The notes: generated by a model not told the origin, from the letters alone. A stretch of 5,320 nt of DNA from Syntrophorhabdaceae bacterium (GCA_026416315.1 JAOAFK010000012.1:1-5320); one strand, 5' to 3'; counted from the first letter of the stretch, positions 1-5,320 are shown. Translations and numbers: made by a program.

Positions 1-315
1 TTCTTCTAACTTCTGTCTTAAGTCCATCAGTTCTTTCTGTTTGTTTAATATGGTAGATTCGTCTGCTGCTGCATCGAAATAAAGGTTTTTAAGCTCTATA
101 TTTTTCTTAAATATTTCATATCTTAACCTCTGCATGTCGGAGAAATATTTTTCTCTGATCTTTAAAAGTTTTTCTGATTGTTCTTTTGATAATTTCAATC
201 TCGTTTCCATTTCAAAAAAGTTTCCTGAAATCTCTTTTTCAAAAGGGTATACATGGGTATTGTAGATAAATAATATGGTCATTAAAATTATCAGCAAAAA
301 AGCTTTTTGATTCAT
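1..315 (-). CDS. Spy/CpxP/ZraP-like periplasmic protein (partial, N-terminal 105 residues)
   Basis: The minus strand is open from an ATG at 315 to the window edge, so the C-terminus is missing. Residues 1-4 are polar or basic and 5-18 form a hydrophobic stretch (FLLIILMTILFIY), consistent with a Sec signal peptide and periplasmic location. The mature part is highly charged and helical. L42-S-K-E-Q46 matches the LTxxQ motif of the Spy/CpxP/ZraP family, followed by a long Lys/Glu-rich helix (47-79). Around 85-103 a D-E-S-T-I segment and a second helix recall the family's second half. Family members are small periplasmic chaperones or metal/envelope-stress proteins; the ligand or client here is unknown. 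GGAGG at 321-325 sits 5 nt before the start. An in-frame ATG at 327 was rejected because it overlaps this Shine-Dalgarno site and the predicted transcript start. The gene is divergent from the SYLF gene and has a sigma-54 type promoter. Confidence 0.82.
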   Translation of the reverse strand, partial: MNQKAFLLIILMTILFIYNTHVYPFEKEISGNFFEMETRLKLSKEQSEKLLKIREKYFSDMQRLRYEIFKKNIELKNLYFDAAADESTILNKQKELMDLRQKLEE

Positions 316-337
316 CAAAACCTCCATACTGTATGTT

Positions 338-354
338 AAGCAAACTATGTGCCA
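338..354 (-). promoter_or_regulatory. Sigma-54 (RpoN) -24/-12 promoter of the Spy-like gene
   Basis: On the minus strand the sequence TGGCACATAGTTTGCTT matches the sigma-54 consensus TGGCAC-N5-TTGCW. The invariant GG (353-352) and GC (341-340) have the required spacing. Transcription would start about 12 nt past the -12 C, near 327-328. That leaves a short leader of about 12 nt holding GGAGG just before the ATG at 315. Such a promoter needs an AAA+ enhancer-binding activator; candidate sites lie about 90-135 bp upstream (420-463). E. coli zraP, of the same protein family, is a known sigma-54 gene activated by ZraR, which makes this assignment biologically sensible. Confidence 0.8.
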
Positions 355-398
355 TTTATGCCTGTTCAATCTATTTCAGGTGTTTAAATGGCTTTTTT
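351..398 (+). terminator. Hairpin with T6 tail (possible intrinsic terminator, or operator overlapping the -24 element)
   Basis: Left arm 351-364 pairs with right arm 377-392. There are 8 bp of GCCATTTA/TAAATGGC (351-358 with 385-392), a small internal mismatch (359-360 against 381-384), 4 bp of CCTG/CAGG (361-364 with 377-380), and a 12-nt loop. TTTTTT follows at 393-398, giving the layout of a rho-independent terminator on the plus strand. There is no plus-strand gene to its left within the window, so it would have to stop antisense or read-through transcription. The left arm also covers the -24 TGGC of the minus-strand promoter, so an operator role is an alternative. The structure is seen; the function is not established. 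Confidence 0.4.
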
Positions 399-417
399 AG
401 TAAAAAAAAATTTAAAA

Positions 418-433
418 TAGACAAAAATGTCGA
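418..433. promoter_or_regulatory. Dyad 1, putative upstream activator site
   Basis: The core GACA-N4-TGTC at 420-431 is a perfect inverted repeat. The outer positions extend it imperfectly to 16 bp (TAGACA-N4-TGTCGA). A near-identical copy lies 30 bp away. Its centre is about 98 bp upstream of the predicted sigma-54 transcript start, a typical position for NtrC-type enhancer-binding proteins. The identity of the binding protein cannot be read from this window. Confidence 0.55.
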
Positions 434-447
434 ATATATAAAAAACC

Positions 448-463
448 TCGACAATTATGTCGA
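448..463. promoter_or_regulatory. Dyad 2, putative upstream activator site
   Basis: TCGACA-N4-TGTCGA is a perfect 6+6 inverted repeat around a 4-nt centre. The 15 bases starting at its core (450-464) match dyad 1 (420-434) except for two central bases. The centre-to-centre distance is 30 bp, close to three helical turns, so both sites would face nearly the same side of the DNA. Its centre lies about 128 bp upstream of the predicted sigma-54 start. It also lies about 140 bp before the SYLF start codon, so an effect on that gene is possible. Confidence 0.6.
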
Positions 464-472
464 AACAAAAAA

Positions 473-514
473 TTGCATTGTTTATTAACTCTTTTTTATA
501 TAAACTAATATAAA
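473..514 (+). promoter_or_regulatory. AT-rich candidate sigma-70 promoter region for the SYLF gene
   Basis: TTGCAT (473-478) is followed 18 bp later by TATATA (497-502). A second possible pair is TTAACT (485-490) and TATAAA (509-514). Either would give a leader of roughly 80-100 nt before the ATG at 603. The region is so AT-rich that -10-like strings are expected by chance, so the exact promoter is uncertain. No sigma-54 GG-N10-GC pair was found on this strand between 462 and 602. Confidence 0.3.
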
Positions 515-520
515 AATGCA

Positions 521-536
521 TTAAAGAGCTTTTTAA
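521..536. repeat. Imperfect 16-bp palindrome in the SYLF leader
   Basis: TTAAAGAGCTTTTTAA is self-complementary except for one mismatched pair, centred on AGCT. It lies downstream of the candidate promoter and about 65 bp before the SYLF start, where a repressor operator could sit. In such AT-rich DNA it may well be chance. Confidence 0.2.
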
Positions 537-602
537 GGGTGGGTTCTTATCAACACATCAAAAAAGTGACGCATATAAAGGTTTGTAGAAAAGGGGGTTA
601 TC

Positions 603-1304
603 ATGAAAAAAGGATTTTTTGCAGTTATTTTTGTATTCATTTTATTTTTCATTAATTTTTTATTTATTGAAAAAGGCCTTTGCAACGATGTAAATGAGAC
701 AAGACAACTCGTTGAAAAAGCCCGCCTGACCCTTGAAAATTTTTATTTGGCAAACGAAATGGAGACCTTTAGAATCCTTGCAAAAAAGGCAAAAGGTTTT
801 TTCATTGCACCCCAGATATTAAAAGGTGCCTTTTTATTTGGTGCATCAGGTGGAAGTGGGATTTTCATTGCAAGGGATTTAAAGACAAGTGACTTCAGTT
901 ATCCTGCTTTTTATACATTAGGCGAGGTAAGTTTTGGTTTGCAAATTGGTGGAGAATCTGCAGAGGTGGTAATGGTTATTATGTCTGAAAAAGGTGTATC
1001 AGCCCTACTATCTAATAGTGTAAAACTTGGTGTGGATGTCGGTATTGCCATTGGTCCTGTTGGGGCAGGCGTGGATGCATCAACTGCCAATTTAAGTGCT
1101 GATATAATAACATTCAGTAAGGCTAAAGGCCTCTATGGTGGATTATCTCTTGAGGGTGCATTTATTAAGACAAGAAATGATTGGAACAAGGTTTATTATG
1201 GAAATGAAGTAACATCCGTGGATATTATAATTAAACACAAGGCTAAAAATCCCCATGCAAAACCCCTTATTGAAATGGCCCAAAAAATTGTATCAGAAAA
1301 ATGA
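603..1304 (+). CDS. Secreted lipid-binding SYLF-domain (YSC84-like) protein
   Basis: A 233-residue protein. Residues 1-3 are MKK and 5-22 are very hydrophobic (Phe/Ile/Leu), followed by a likely cleavage region near G25-L-C-N28. That suggests Sec export to the periplasm or outer envelope; the cysteine does not sit in a good lipobox. The rest matches bacterial SYLF/YSC84 proteins: an N-terminal helix (about 30-62), then K64-G-F-F-I-A-P, the glycine-rich A81-S-G-G-S-G, P101-A-F-Y-T-L-G, G113-L-Q-I-G-G, and the late K175-G-L-Y-G-G-L-S-L-E-G block ending near Y198-Y-G-N. The eukaryotic SYLF domain binds phosphoinositides and the yeast YSC84 protein binds actin; bacterial roles are poorly defined beyond envelope/lipid association. 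The start is supported by AAGGGGG at 591-597, 5 nt before the ATG. It is divergent from the Spy-like gene, and no terminator was seen after its stop. Confidence 0.88.
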   Translation: MKKGFFAVIFVFILFFINFLFIEKGLCNDVNETRQLVEKARLTLENFYLANEMETFRILAKKAKGFFIAPQILKGAFLFGASGGSGIFIARDLKTSDFSYPAFYTLGEVSFGLQIGGESAEVVMVIMSEKGVSALLSNSVKLGVDVGIAIGPVGAGVDASTANLSADIITFSKAKGLYGGLSLEGAFIKTRNDWNKVYYGNEVTSVDIIIKHKAKNPHAKPLIEMAQKIVSEK

Positions 1305-1309
1305 AAGAC

Positions 1310-1338
1310 TTGAAATCACGCATTTTAAATTTTATAAT
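1310..1338 (+). promoter_or_regulatory. Strong sigma-70 promoter for the xseB-ispA-dxs-tlyA operon
   Basis: TTGAAA (1310-1315) and a perfect TATAAT (1333-1338) are separated by exactly 17 bp, starting 6 bp after the SYLF stop codon. The predicted transcript start near 1343-1347 leaves only about 11-15 nt before the xseB ATG. This makes the isoprenoid genes a transcription unit of their own even though the SYLF gene reads in the same direction with no visible terminator between. Confidence 0.78.
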
Positions 1339-1357
1339 AGGCAACTATTAGAACACC

Positions 1358-1585
1358 ATGAAGTTTGAAGAAGGATTAAAAAAACTCGAATCTATTGTAA
1401 AGACCCTTGACGAAGGAAACATACCCCTTGATGAGGCATTAAATATATTCAAAGAGGGATTGAATCTAACAAAAGAACTCTCAAAAAGACTTGATGAGAT
1501 AGAGAAAAAGGTTGAAATACTTATTAAAAAGGAAAACGGCACATTAGAAAAAAAGGTCTTTTTGCAGGAAGAGGTAGAAGACTAA
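1358..1585 (+). CDS. xseB: Exodeoxyribonuclease VII small subunit
   Basis: The 75-residue protein is the usual XseB length. XseB binds the large subunit XseA to form exonuclease VII, which degrades single-stranded DNA to oligonucleotides in the cytoplasm. The N-terminus M1-K-F-E-E-G-L-K-K-L-E-S-I-V is the family signature, followed by a 'LDEGNIPLDEALNIFKEG' segment (17-34) and a charged helix with L-D-E-I-E-K-K-V-E. The start fits the family N-terminus exactly, yet no convincing Shine-Dalgarno site precedes it (ATTAGAACACC), and the predicted leader is very short. The stop TAA overlaps the ispA ATG by one base, implying coupled translation. xseA is not upstream here and must lie elsewhere. 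Confidence 0.93.
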   Translation: MKFEEGLKKLESIVKTLDEGNIPLDEALNIFKEGLNLTKELSKRLDEIEKKVEILIKKENGTLEKKVFLQEEVED

Positions 1586-2469
1586 TGGAACTATCTGCAT
1601 ATTTACATGAAAAAAGGATTATAATTGAAAATGCCCTTAAGGACATCTTTGTATCATTCGTATCAACACCTGGAGTTTTAAGGGACGCAATGGAATATAT
1701 GGTATTTTCAAATGGCAAAAGGATAAGACCCATTCTTGCCATAGCTGCTTATGAGGCAAAGGGCAAATCAGGTGAAGAGGTGCTCCCCATTGCCTGCGCT
1801 ATTGAAATGATACATACTTATTCACTTATACATGATGACCTGCCAAGCCTCGATAATGATGATATAAGAAGGGGTAGGCCCACCTGCCATAAGGTCTTTG
1901 GTGATGCTGTGGCAATACTTGCAGGAGATGCATTGCTTACTGAGGCGTTTAGAATTCTCGTGGACAGCAGATACACATACAGAACAAATCCAAAGTTGTT
2001 AAAACAAACGATTTTTGAAATAGCATCTGCAGCAGGGGCTGATGGTATGGTTGGTGGTCAAGTTATGGATATCCTCTATGATGGAAAGGTAGGTTCAAAA
2101 AATATCCTTCACTATATACACATGCATAAAACTACAGCCCTCATCAGGGCCTCTGTAAGGGTAGGAGCTCTCATGGGAGGAGCAAAAACAAGGGAATTAA
2201 AACACTTTACAAAATACGGTGAATGTATTGGTCTTGCCTTTCAGATTATGGACGATATTCTCGATGCAGAGGGCGATGAGGAACTTGTGGGTAAAAAACT
2301 AAAAAAAGACACTGGAAAACAAACGTATATAAAGCATTATGGCCTGGCAGCATCAAAGATAAAATTAGAACAACTCATCGATGAGGCCGTAAAATCCATA
2401 GAGTTTCTTGGAGAAAATTCAAAAATCCTTAAAGAAATCGCACAGTTTATTGGCAACAGGTCTGTCTAA
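1585..2469 (+). CDS. ispA: Polyprenyl (farnesyl) diphosphate synthase
   Basis: A 294-residue all-helical trans-isoprenyl diphosphate synthase that condenses isopentenyl and dimethylallyl diphosphate in the cytoplasm, normally to farnesyl diphosphate. Motifs seen: G44-K-R-I-R-P49 for substrate phosphate binding; first Asp-rich motif D84-D-L-P-S-L-D90 followed by N-D-D-I-R95-R96-G-R-P; G157-G-Q; K182-T-T; second Asp-rich motif D223-D-I-L-D227; and G244-K-Q-T-Y. The two-residue insertion in the first motif and the aromatic Y79 five residues before it are typical of bacterial (type II) FPP synthases. Related GGPP synthases usually lack that aromatic residue, so FPP is preferred but chain length is not proven. 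GGAAGAGG (1567-1574) precedes the start, which overlaps the xseB stop as TAATG. dxs follows after a 2-nt gap. Confidence 0.93.
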   Translation: MELSAYLHEKRIIIENALKDIFVSFVSTPGVLRDAMEYMVFSNGKRIRPILAIAAYEAKGKSGEEVLPIACAIEMIHTYSLIHDDLPSLDNDDIRRGRPTCHKVFGDAVAILAGDALLTEAFRILVDSRYTYRTNPKLLKQTIFEIASAAGADGMVGGQVMDILYDGKVGSKNILHYIHMHKTTALIRASVRVGALMGGAKTRELKHFTKYGECIGLAFQIMDDILDAEGDEELVGKKLKKDTGKQTYIKHYGLAASKIKLEQLIDEAVKSIEFLGENSKILKEIAQFIGNRSV

Positions 2470-2471
2470 TA

Positions 2472-4337
2472 ATGTATCTTGAAAAGGTGAATTTTCCTGA
2501 GGATTTAAAAAAACTCAGTATCTCCCAGTTAAATATCTTGTCAGATGAGATAAGGCGATTGATTATAGAAGTTGTATCTAAAACAGGAGGACATCTCTCC
2601 TCAAGCCTCGGCGTTGTTGAACTTACAATCGCCATACACTATGTGTTTAATACGCCTTTTGATAAAATTATATGGGATGTGGGTCATCAATGTTATGCCC
2701 ATAAGATACTTACAGGCAGGAAGGATAGATTCCATACACTAAGACAAGACAATGGTCTAAGCGGTTTTCCCTCCCGACAAGAAAGCATCTACGATGTTTT
2801 CAATACAGGTCATGCAAGCAATTCTATTTCCATTGCCGTTGGGCTTTCAGAGGCAAAAAAGAAGTTGAAAGATGATTATAAGATTGTTGTCGTAATAGGT
2901 GATGGTTCCCTCACTGGGGGAATGTCTTTTGAGGGGTTAAACCACGCTGGTCATTTAAAAAGCGATATCATTGTTATTCTAAACGACAATGAGATGTCCA
3001 TATCAAAAAATATAGGTGCCCTTTCTTCATATCTCAACAGAATTATGAGTGGTGAATTTGTAAATAAAACAAGGGAGGAGATCAAAAATATACTGAAAAA
3101 TATACCTGCTGTAGGGGACAGGTTTTATAAAGTAGCAAAACACATAGAAGAATCCATAAAAGGTTTTATAACCCCGGGTATGCTTTTTGAAGAACTCGGC
3201 TTTCAATACTTTGGTCCTGTAGACGGCCATAATTTAACATATCTAATAGATACCCTTAAAAATATAAAAAAACTCAAAGGCCCTATACTCATTCATGTTG
3301 TTACGAAAAAAGGTAAAGGTTATACATTTGCAGAAGATGACCCTTCTCGTTTCCATGGTGTATCTACCTTTGAAATAGAAACAGGAAATTCCATTAAAAC
3401 AGGCTCAACAACTTATACGGATATATTTGGTGATACTATTATAGAGATTGCAAAAAATGATGAGAAGGTTGTTGCTATAACAGCAGCCATGGGATTGGGC
3501 ACAGGGCTTGATAAATTCTCAAAAATATTTCCCGATAGGTTTTATGATATAGGTATTGCTGAGGAACATGGCGTGACCTTTGCCGCTGCCCTCGCCTTAG
3601 GAGGGCTTAAACCATTTGTAGCTATATACTCCACATTTTTACAGAGGGCATATGACCAGATCATGTTAGATGTATGTCTTCAAAACTTGCCTGTTGTTTT
3701 TGCCGTTGATAGAAGCGGGATTGTGGGTCAGGATGGACCAACCCATCACGGTGCCTTTGACCTTTCATATTTCAGGCATATGCCGAATATGATTATTATG
3801 AGCCCAAAGGATGAAAACGAATTAAGACATATGCTTTATTCTGCATATATGTACAGAAAACCAGTGGCTGTGAGATATCCAAGGGGTGAAATTTTAGGTG
3901 TTGCATTAGATAGAGATTTAAAAGAAATACCCATAGGAAAATGGGAGATATTAAAAAATGGAAAGGATTTGGCAATTATTGCTACAGGCAATATGGTATT
4001 GCCCTCCCTTGAGGCATCACATATCCTTGAAAAAGAAGGCATAGAAGCCATGGTAATAAACGGAAGATTTATAAAACCCATAGATAAAGCCATGCTCCTC
4101 GATGCAGCATTCCAAACAAAAAAGATTATTACAGTAGAAGAAAATTCAGTAATAGGTGGATTCGGTTCAGGGATCCTTGAGATACTGTCAGAAGAAGGCG
4201 TTGTAGTCCCGGTAAAATCAATCGGAATACCCGATATTTTTATACCTCACGGGTCACAACATACATTAAGACATTCACTGTGTCTTAATAAAGAAGGTAT
4301 AGCAAGGAAAGTGCTTGATTGGTTAAGGAAAGAATAG
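2472..4337 (+). CDS. dxs: 1-deoxy-D-xylulose-5-phosphate synthase
   Basis: A 621-residue thiamine-diphosphate enzyme, almost the same length as E. coli Dxs. It joins pyruvate and glyceraldehyde 3-phosphate to make DXP, the entry point of the MEP isoprenoid pathway and a precursor for thiamine and pyridoxal phosphate. Seen: G40-H41 and G71-H72; G113-H-A-S; the ThDP/Mg motif G143-D-G through N171; transketolase central-domain residues E364 in A-E-E-H, Y386-S-T-F-L-Q-R392, D413-R414, D421 and H425 in G-P-T-H-H-G-A-F-D, and R468 in V-R-Y-P-R-G-E; then a C-terminal transketolase domain with E-E-N-S and G-G-F-G-S-G (about 500-620). All expected catalytic and substrate-binding positions appear intact. 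AGGT at 2458-2461 lies 10 nt before the ATG. The end overlaps the tlyA start by 19 bp. Confidence 0.97.
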   Translation: MYLEKVNFPEDLKKLSISQLNILSDEIRRLIIEVVSKTGGHLSSSLGVVELTIAIHYVFNTPFDKIIWDVGHQCYAHKILTGRKDRFHTLRQDNGLSGFPSRQESIYDVFNTGHASNSISIAVGLSEAKKKLKDDYKIVVVIGDGSLTGGMSFEGLNHAGHLKSDIIVILNDNEMSISKNIGALSSYLNRIMSGEFVNKTREEIKNILKNIPAVGDRFYKVAKHIEESIKGFITPGMLFEELGFQYFGPVDGHNLTYLIDTLKNIKKLKGPILIHVVTKKGKGYTFAEDDPSRFHGVSTFEIETGNSIKTGSTTYTDIFGDTIIEIAKNDEKVVAITAAMGLGTGLDKFSKIFPDRFYDIGIAEEHGVTFAAALALGGLKPFVAIYSTFLQRAYDQIMLDVCLQNLPVVFAVDRSGIVGQDGPTHHGAFDLSYFRHMPNMIIMSPKDENELRHMLYSAYMYRKPVAVRYPRGEILGVALDRDLKEIPIGKWEILKNGKDLAIIATGNMVLPSLEASHILEKEGIEAMVINGRFIKPIDKAMLLDAAFQTKKIITVEENSVIGGFGSGILEILSEEGVVVPVKSIGIPDIFIPHGSQHTLRHSLCLNKEGIARKVLDWLRKE

Positions 4338-5050
4338 ATGTAATTCTTACTAAAAAAGGGCTTGTCCAGTCAAGGGAGAAGGCAAAAATACTCATTATGG
4401 CCGGTAAGGTCTATGCGGACGGTGAGAGGATTACAAAGACAGATAAAAAAATATCTGAGGAAGCACATATTGAAATAAAAGGCAATGCCATACCATATGT
4501 AAGCTATGGTGGTGTAAAACTCGAAAAGGTATTGAAGGAATGTAATATAGACCTTAAAGGCAAAAAAGCAATAGATATCGGTTCATCCACAGGTGGTTTT
4601 ATAGACTGTATGCTCAAGCACGGGGTATCCCTCATTTATGCAGTAGATGTGGGAGTTCATCAACTCCATGAAAAATTGAGAAAAGACTCCAGGGTGATAC
4701 CAAAAGAAGGTATAAATGCAAGGTATCTTACCTTTGATGAAATTGGAGAAAAGGTGGATGTAGTTACCATTGATGTATCCTTTATCTCCATTAAAAAGAT
4801 TTTACCCGTTGCCAAATTATTCTTAGGCACAGGTGGACTCATTATCTCCCTTATTAAACCTCAATTCGAGGTAGGCAGATTTGATGTAGGAAAAGGCGGA
4901 ATTGTAAAAAAAGAAGAAAATATCAAAAAGGTACTCCATGATGTGATTGCATTCGGTGAAGACCTTGGTTTAAAACCCAAAAATTTATGTGAAGCCCCAA
5001 GGGAAAAAGAGAGAAAAAACAGGGAGTTTTTTATTATATGGGAGACATAA
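4319..5050 (+). CDS. tlyA: TlyA-family rRNA (2'-O) methyltransferase / hemolysin-like protein
   Basis: A 243-residue protein with an N-terminal S4 RNA-binding domain (about 1-60: E-R-I-D-V-I-L, S-R-E-K-A-K, M-A-G-K-V-Y-A-D-G) and an FtsJ/RrmJ-type SAM methyltransferase domain (D86-I-G-S-S-T-G-G-F94, A108-V-D-V-G). A likely catalytic tetrad is K67, D152 (D-V-S-F-I-S), K180 (I-K-P-Q-F-E) and E236 (N-R-E-F). In mycobacteria the family 2'-O-methylates 16S and 23S rRNA; the target here is inferred. The start is a TTG inside dxs, supported by AAGGAAA (4304-4310) and by alignment of V-K-E-R-I-D with the family N-terminus; no in-frame ATG gives a full S4 domain. Oddities: Y63 stands in the usually Arg position of the SRGG motif, and the C-terminus has a charged R-E-K-E-R-K stretch where relatives carry a SPI-G-GN type sequence. 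Confidence 0.92.
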   Translation: MVKERIDVILTKKGLVQSREKAKILIMAGKVYADGERITKTDKKISEEAHIEIKGNAIPYVSYGGVKLEKVLKECNIDLKGKKAIDIGSSTGGFIDCMLKHGVSLIYAVDVGVHQLHEKLRKDSRVIPKEGINARYLTFDEIGEKVDVVTIDVSFISIKKILPVAKLFLGTGGLIISLIKPQFEVGRFDVGKGGIVKKEENIKKVLHDVIAFGEDLGLKPKNLCEAPREKERKNREFFIIWET

Positions 5051-5320
5051 AACAACCAAAACCAGTTGCCCTGTTTGCAAGTATCATCTATAAAAATAAT
5101 GAGACACTAAAAGGGGTCTTTAATATACTGGAGAAAAAAATCGACCAAATAGAAGAAAAATCAGATGTAATGCCATTTAACCATACAGATTATTATGAAG
5201 AAGAGATGGGGTCAGAACTGCACCGGATATTTATCCTTTTTAAATCCCTTATGCCGAGGGAATCCCTTGTGAGTATAAAACTTACTACAAATAACATTGA
5301 AAAAGAACTATCAATCCAGG
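5038..5320 (+). CDS. DUF4416 family protein (partial, N-terminal 94 residues)
   Basis: An open frame starts at ATG 5038, inside the last 13 bp of tlyA, and runs off the right edge. The visible residues read like the DUF4416 family: M-G-D-I-K-Q-P-K-P-V-A-L-F at the start, then a helix with L-K-G-V-F-N-I-L-E, the conserved-looking M-P-F-N-H-T-D-Y-Y-E-E-E-M-G block (about 46-59), and S-I-K-L-T-T-N-N-I-E-K-E-L near the break. No signal peptide or membrane segment is visible, so it is probably cytoplasmic. Its function is unknown. AGGGAG (5021-5026) lies 11 nt before the start. The overlap with tlyA indicates co-transcription and probable translational coupling with the isoprenoid operon. The family assignment is from recognition of the N-terminal pattern only. 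Confidence 0.8.
   Translation, partial: MGDIKQPKPVALFASIIYKNNETLKGVFNILEKKIDQIEEKSDVMPFNHTDYYEEEMGSELHRIFILFKSLMPRESLVSIKLTTNNIEKELSIQ

Noticed and set aside
316..327. Alternative ATG at 327 for the Spy-like gene
   Set aside because: It is in frame but overlaps the GGAGG ribosome binding site and the predicted sigma-54 transcript start, so the ATG at 315 is better.
420..461. The two dyads as LexA boxes or the start of a CRISPR-like repeat array
   Set aside because: The GACA-N4-TGTC core does not match the LexA boxes I know (GAAC-N4-GTTC or CTGT-N8-ACAG). Two copies 30 bp apart with no spacer pattern are not an array.
462..602. A second sigma-54 promoter facing the SYLF gene
   Set aside because: Each GC dinucleotide in this interval was checked and none has GG at the required distance upstream.
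1305..1357. Terminator between the SYLF gene and xseB
   Set aside because: No stem-loop with a T run is visible; the interval is filled by the promoter.
1348..1742. Minus-strand open frames opposite xseB and ispA
   Set aside because: They lie antisense to well-supported genes, have low-complexity Ser/Phe-rich translations and no family resemblance.
2447..4093. Minus-strand open frames opposite ispA and dxs (2447-2635, 3027-3230, 3836-4093)
   Set aside because: All are short, antisense to conserved coding sequence, and show no recognisable domain or ribosome binding support.
4988..5050. Possible frameshift at the tlyA C-terminus
   Set aside because: The other reading frame does not restore the family motif, while the annotated frame keeps N-R-E-F with the expected glutamate and ends in a normal overlap with the next gene.
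4660..5055. Minus-strand open frames opposite tlyA
   Set aside because: They are mirror frames of the methyltransferase domain with no independent coding evidence.

Overview
The window looks like ordinary chromosomal DNA of an AT-rich, Gram-negative bacterium. It carries two exported envelope proteins (a Spy/CpxP/ZraP-like periplasmic protein and a SYLF-domain protein), a sigma-54 type promoter, and the non-mevalonate isoprenoid genes. Abundant ATA (Ile) and AGA/AGG (Arg) codons, together with the DUF4416 gene after tlyA, fit a Desulfobacterota- or Nitrospirota-type lineage. That placement is inference, and no species can be named.

Region by region: positions 1-315 (minus) hold the N-terminal part of the Spy/CpxP/ZraP-like protein, which runs off the left edge. 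Positions 316-602 are a divergent intergenic region. It holds a near-perfect sigma-54 (-24/-12) promoter pointing into the Spy-like gene, a hairpin with a T6 tail overlapping that promoter, an A-tract, and two matching dyads 30 bp apart that sit where enhancer-binding activators normally bind. Positions 603-1304 (plus) encode a secreted SYLF protein. A strong sigma-70 promoter (TTGAAA, 17 bp, TATAAT) lies at 1310-1338. From 1358 to the right edge a tightly packed plus-strand operon runs xseB, ispA, dxs, tlyA and a partial DUF4416 gene, with junctions from a 2-nt gap to a 19-nt overlap.

How the genes work together: dxs makes 1-deoxy-D-xylulose 5-phosphate, the first committed intermediate of the MEP pathway. 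ispA condenses the resulting C5 units into farnesyl diphosphate for quinone, undecaprenyl and other isoprenoid synthesis. xseB (exonuclease VII small subunit) and tlyA (S4/FtsJ-type rRNA methyltransferase) are frequent operon companions of ispA and dxs in bacteria without a metabolic link to them. The divergent Spy-like and SYLF genes form a separate, envelope-related unit. The Spy-like gene is probably induced by an NtrC/ZraR-type activator, similar in logic to E. coli zraP.

No mobile element, CRISPR array, tRNA or rRNA was seen. I found no clearly new biological system. The most interesting element is the regulatory architecture at 316-470, followed by the uncharacterised DUF4416 gene closing the isoprenoid operon.
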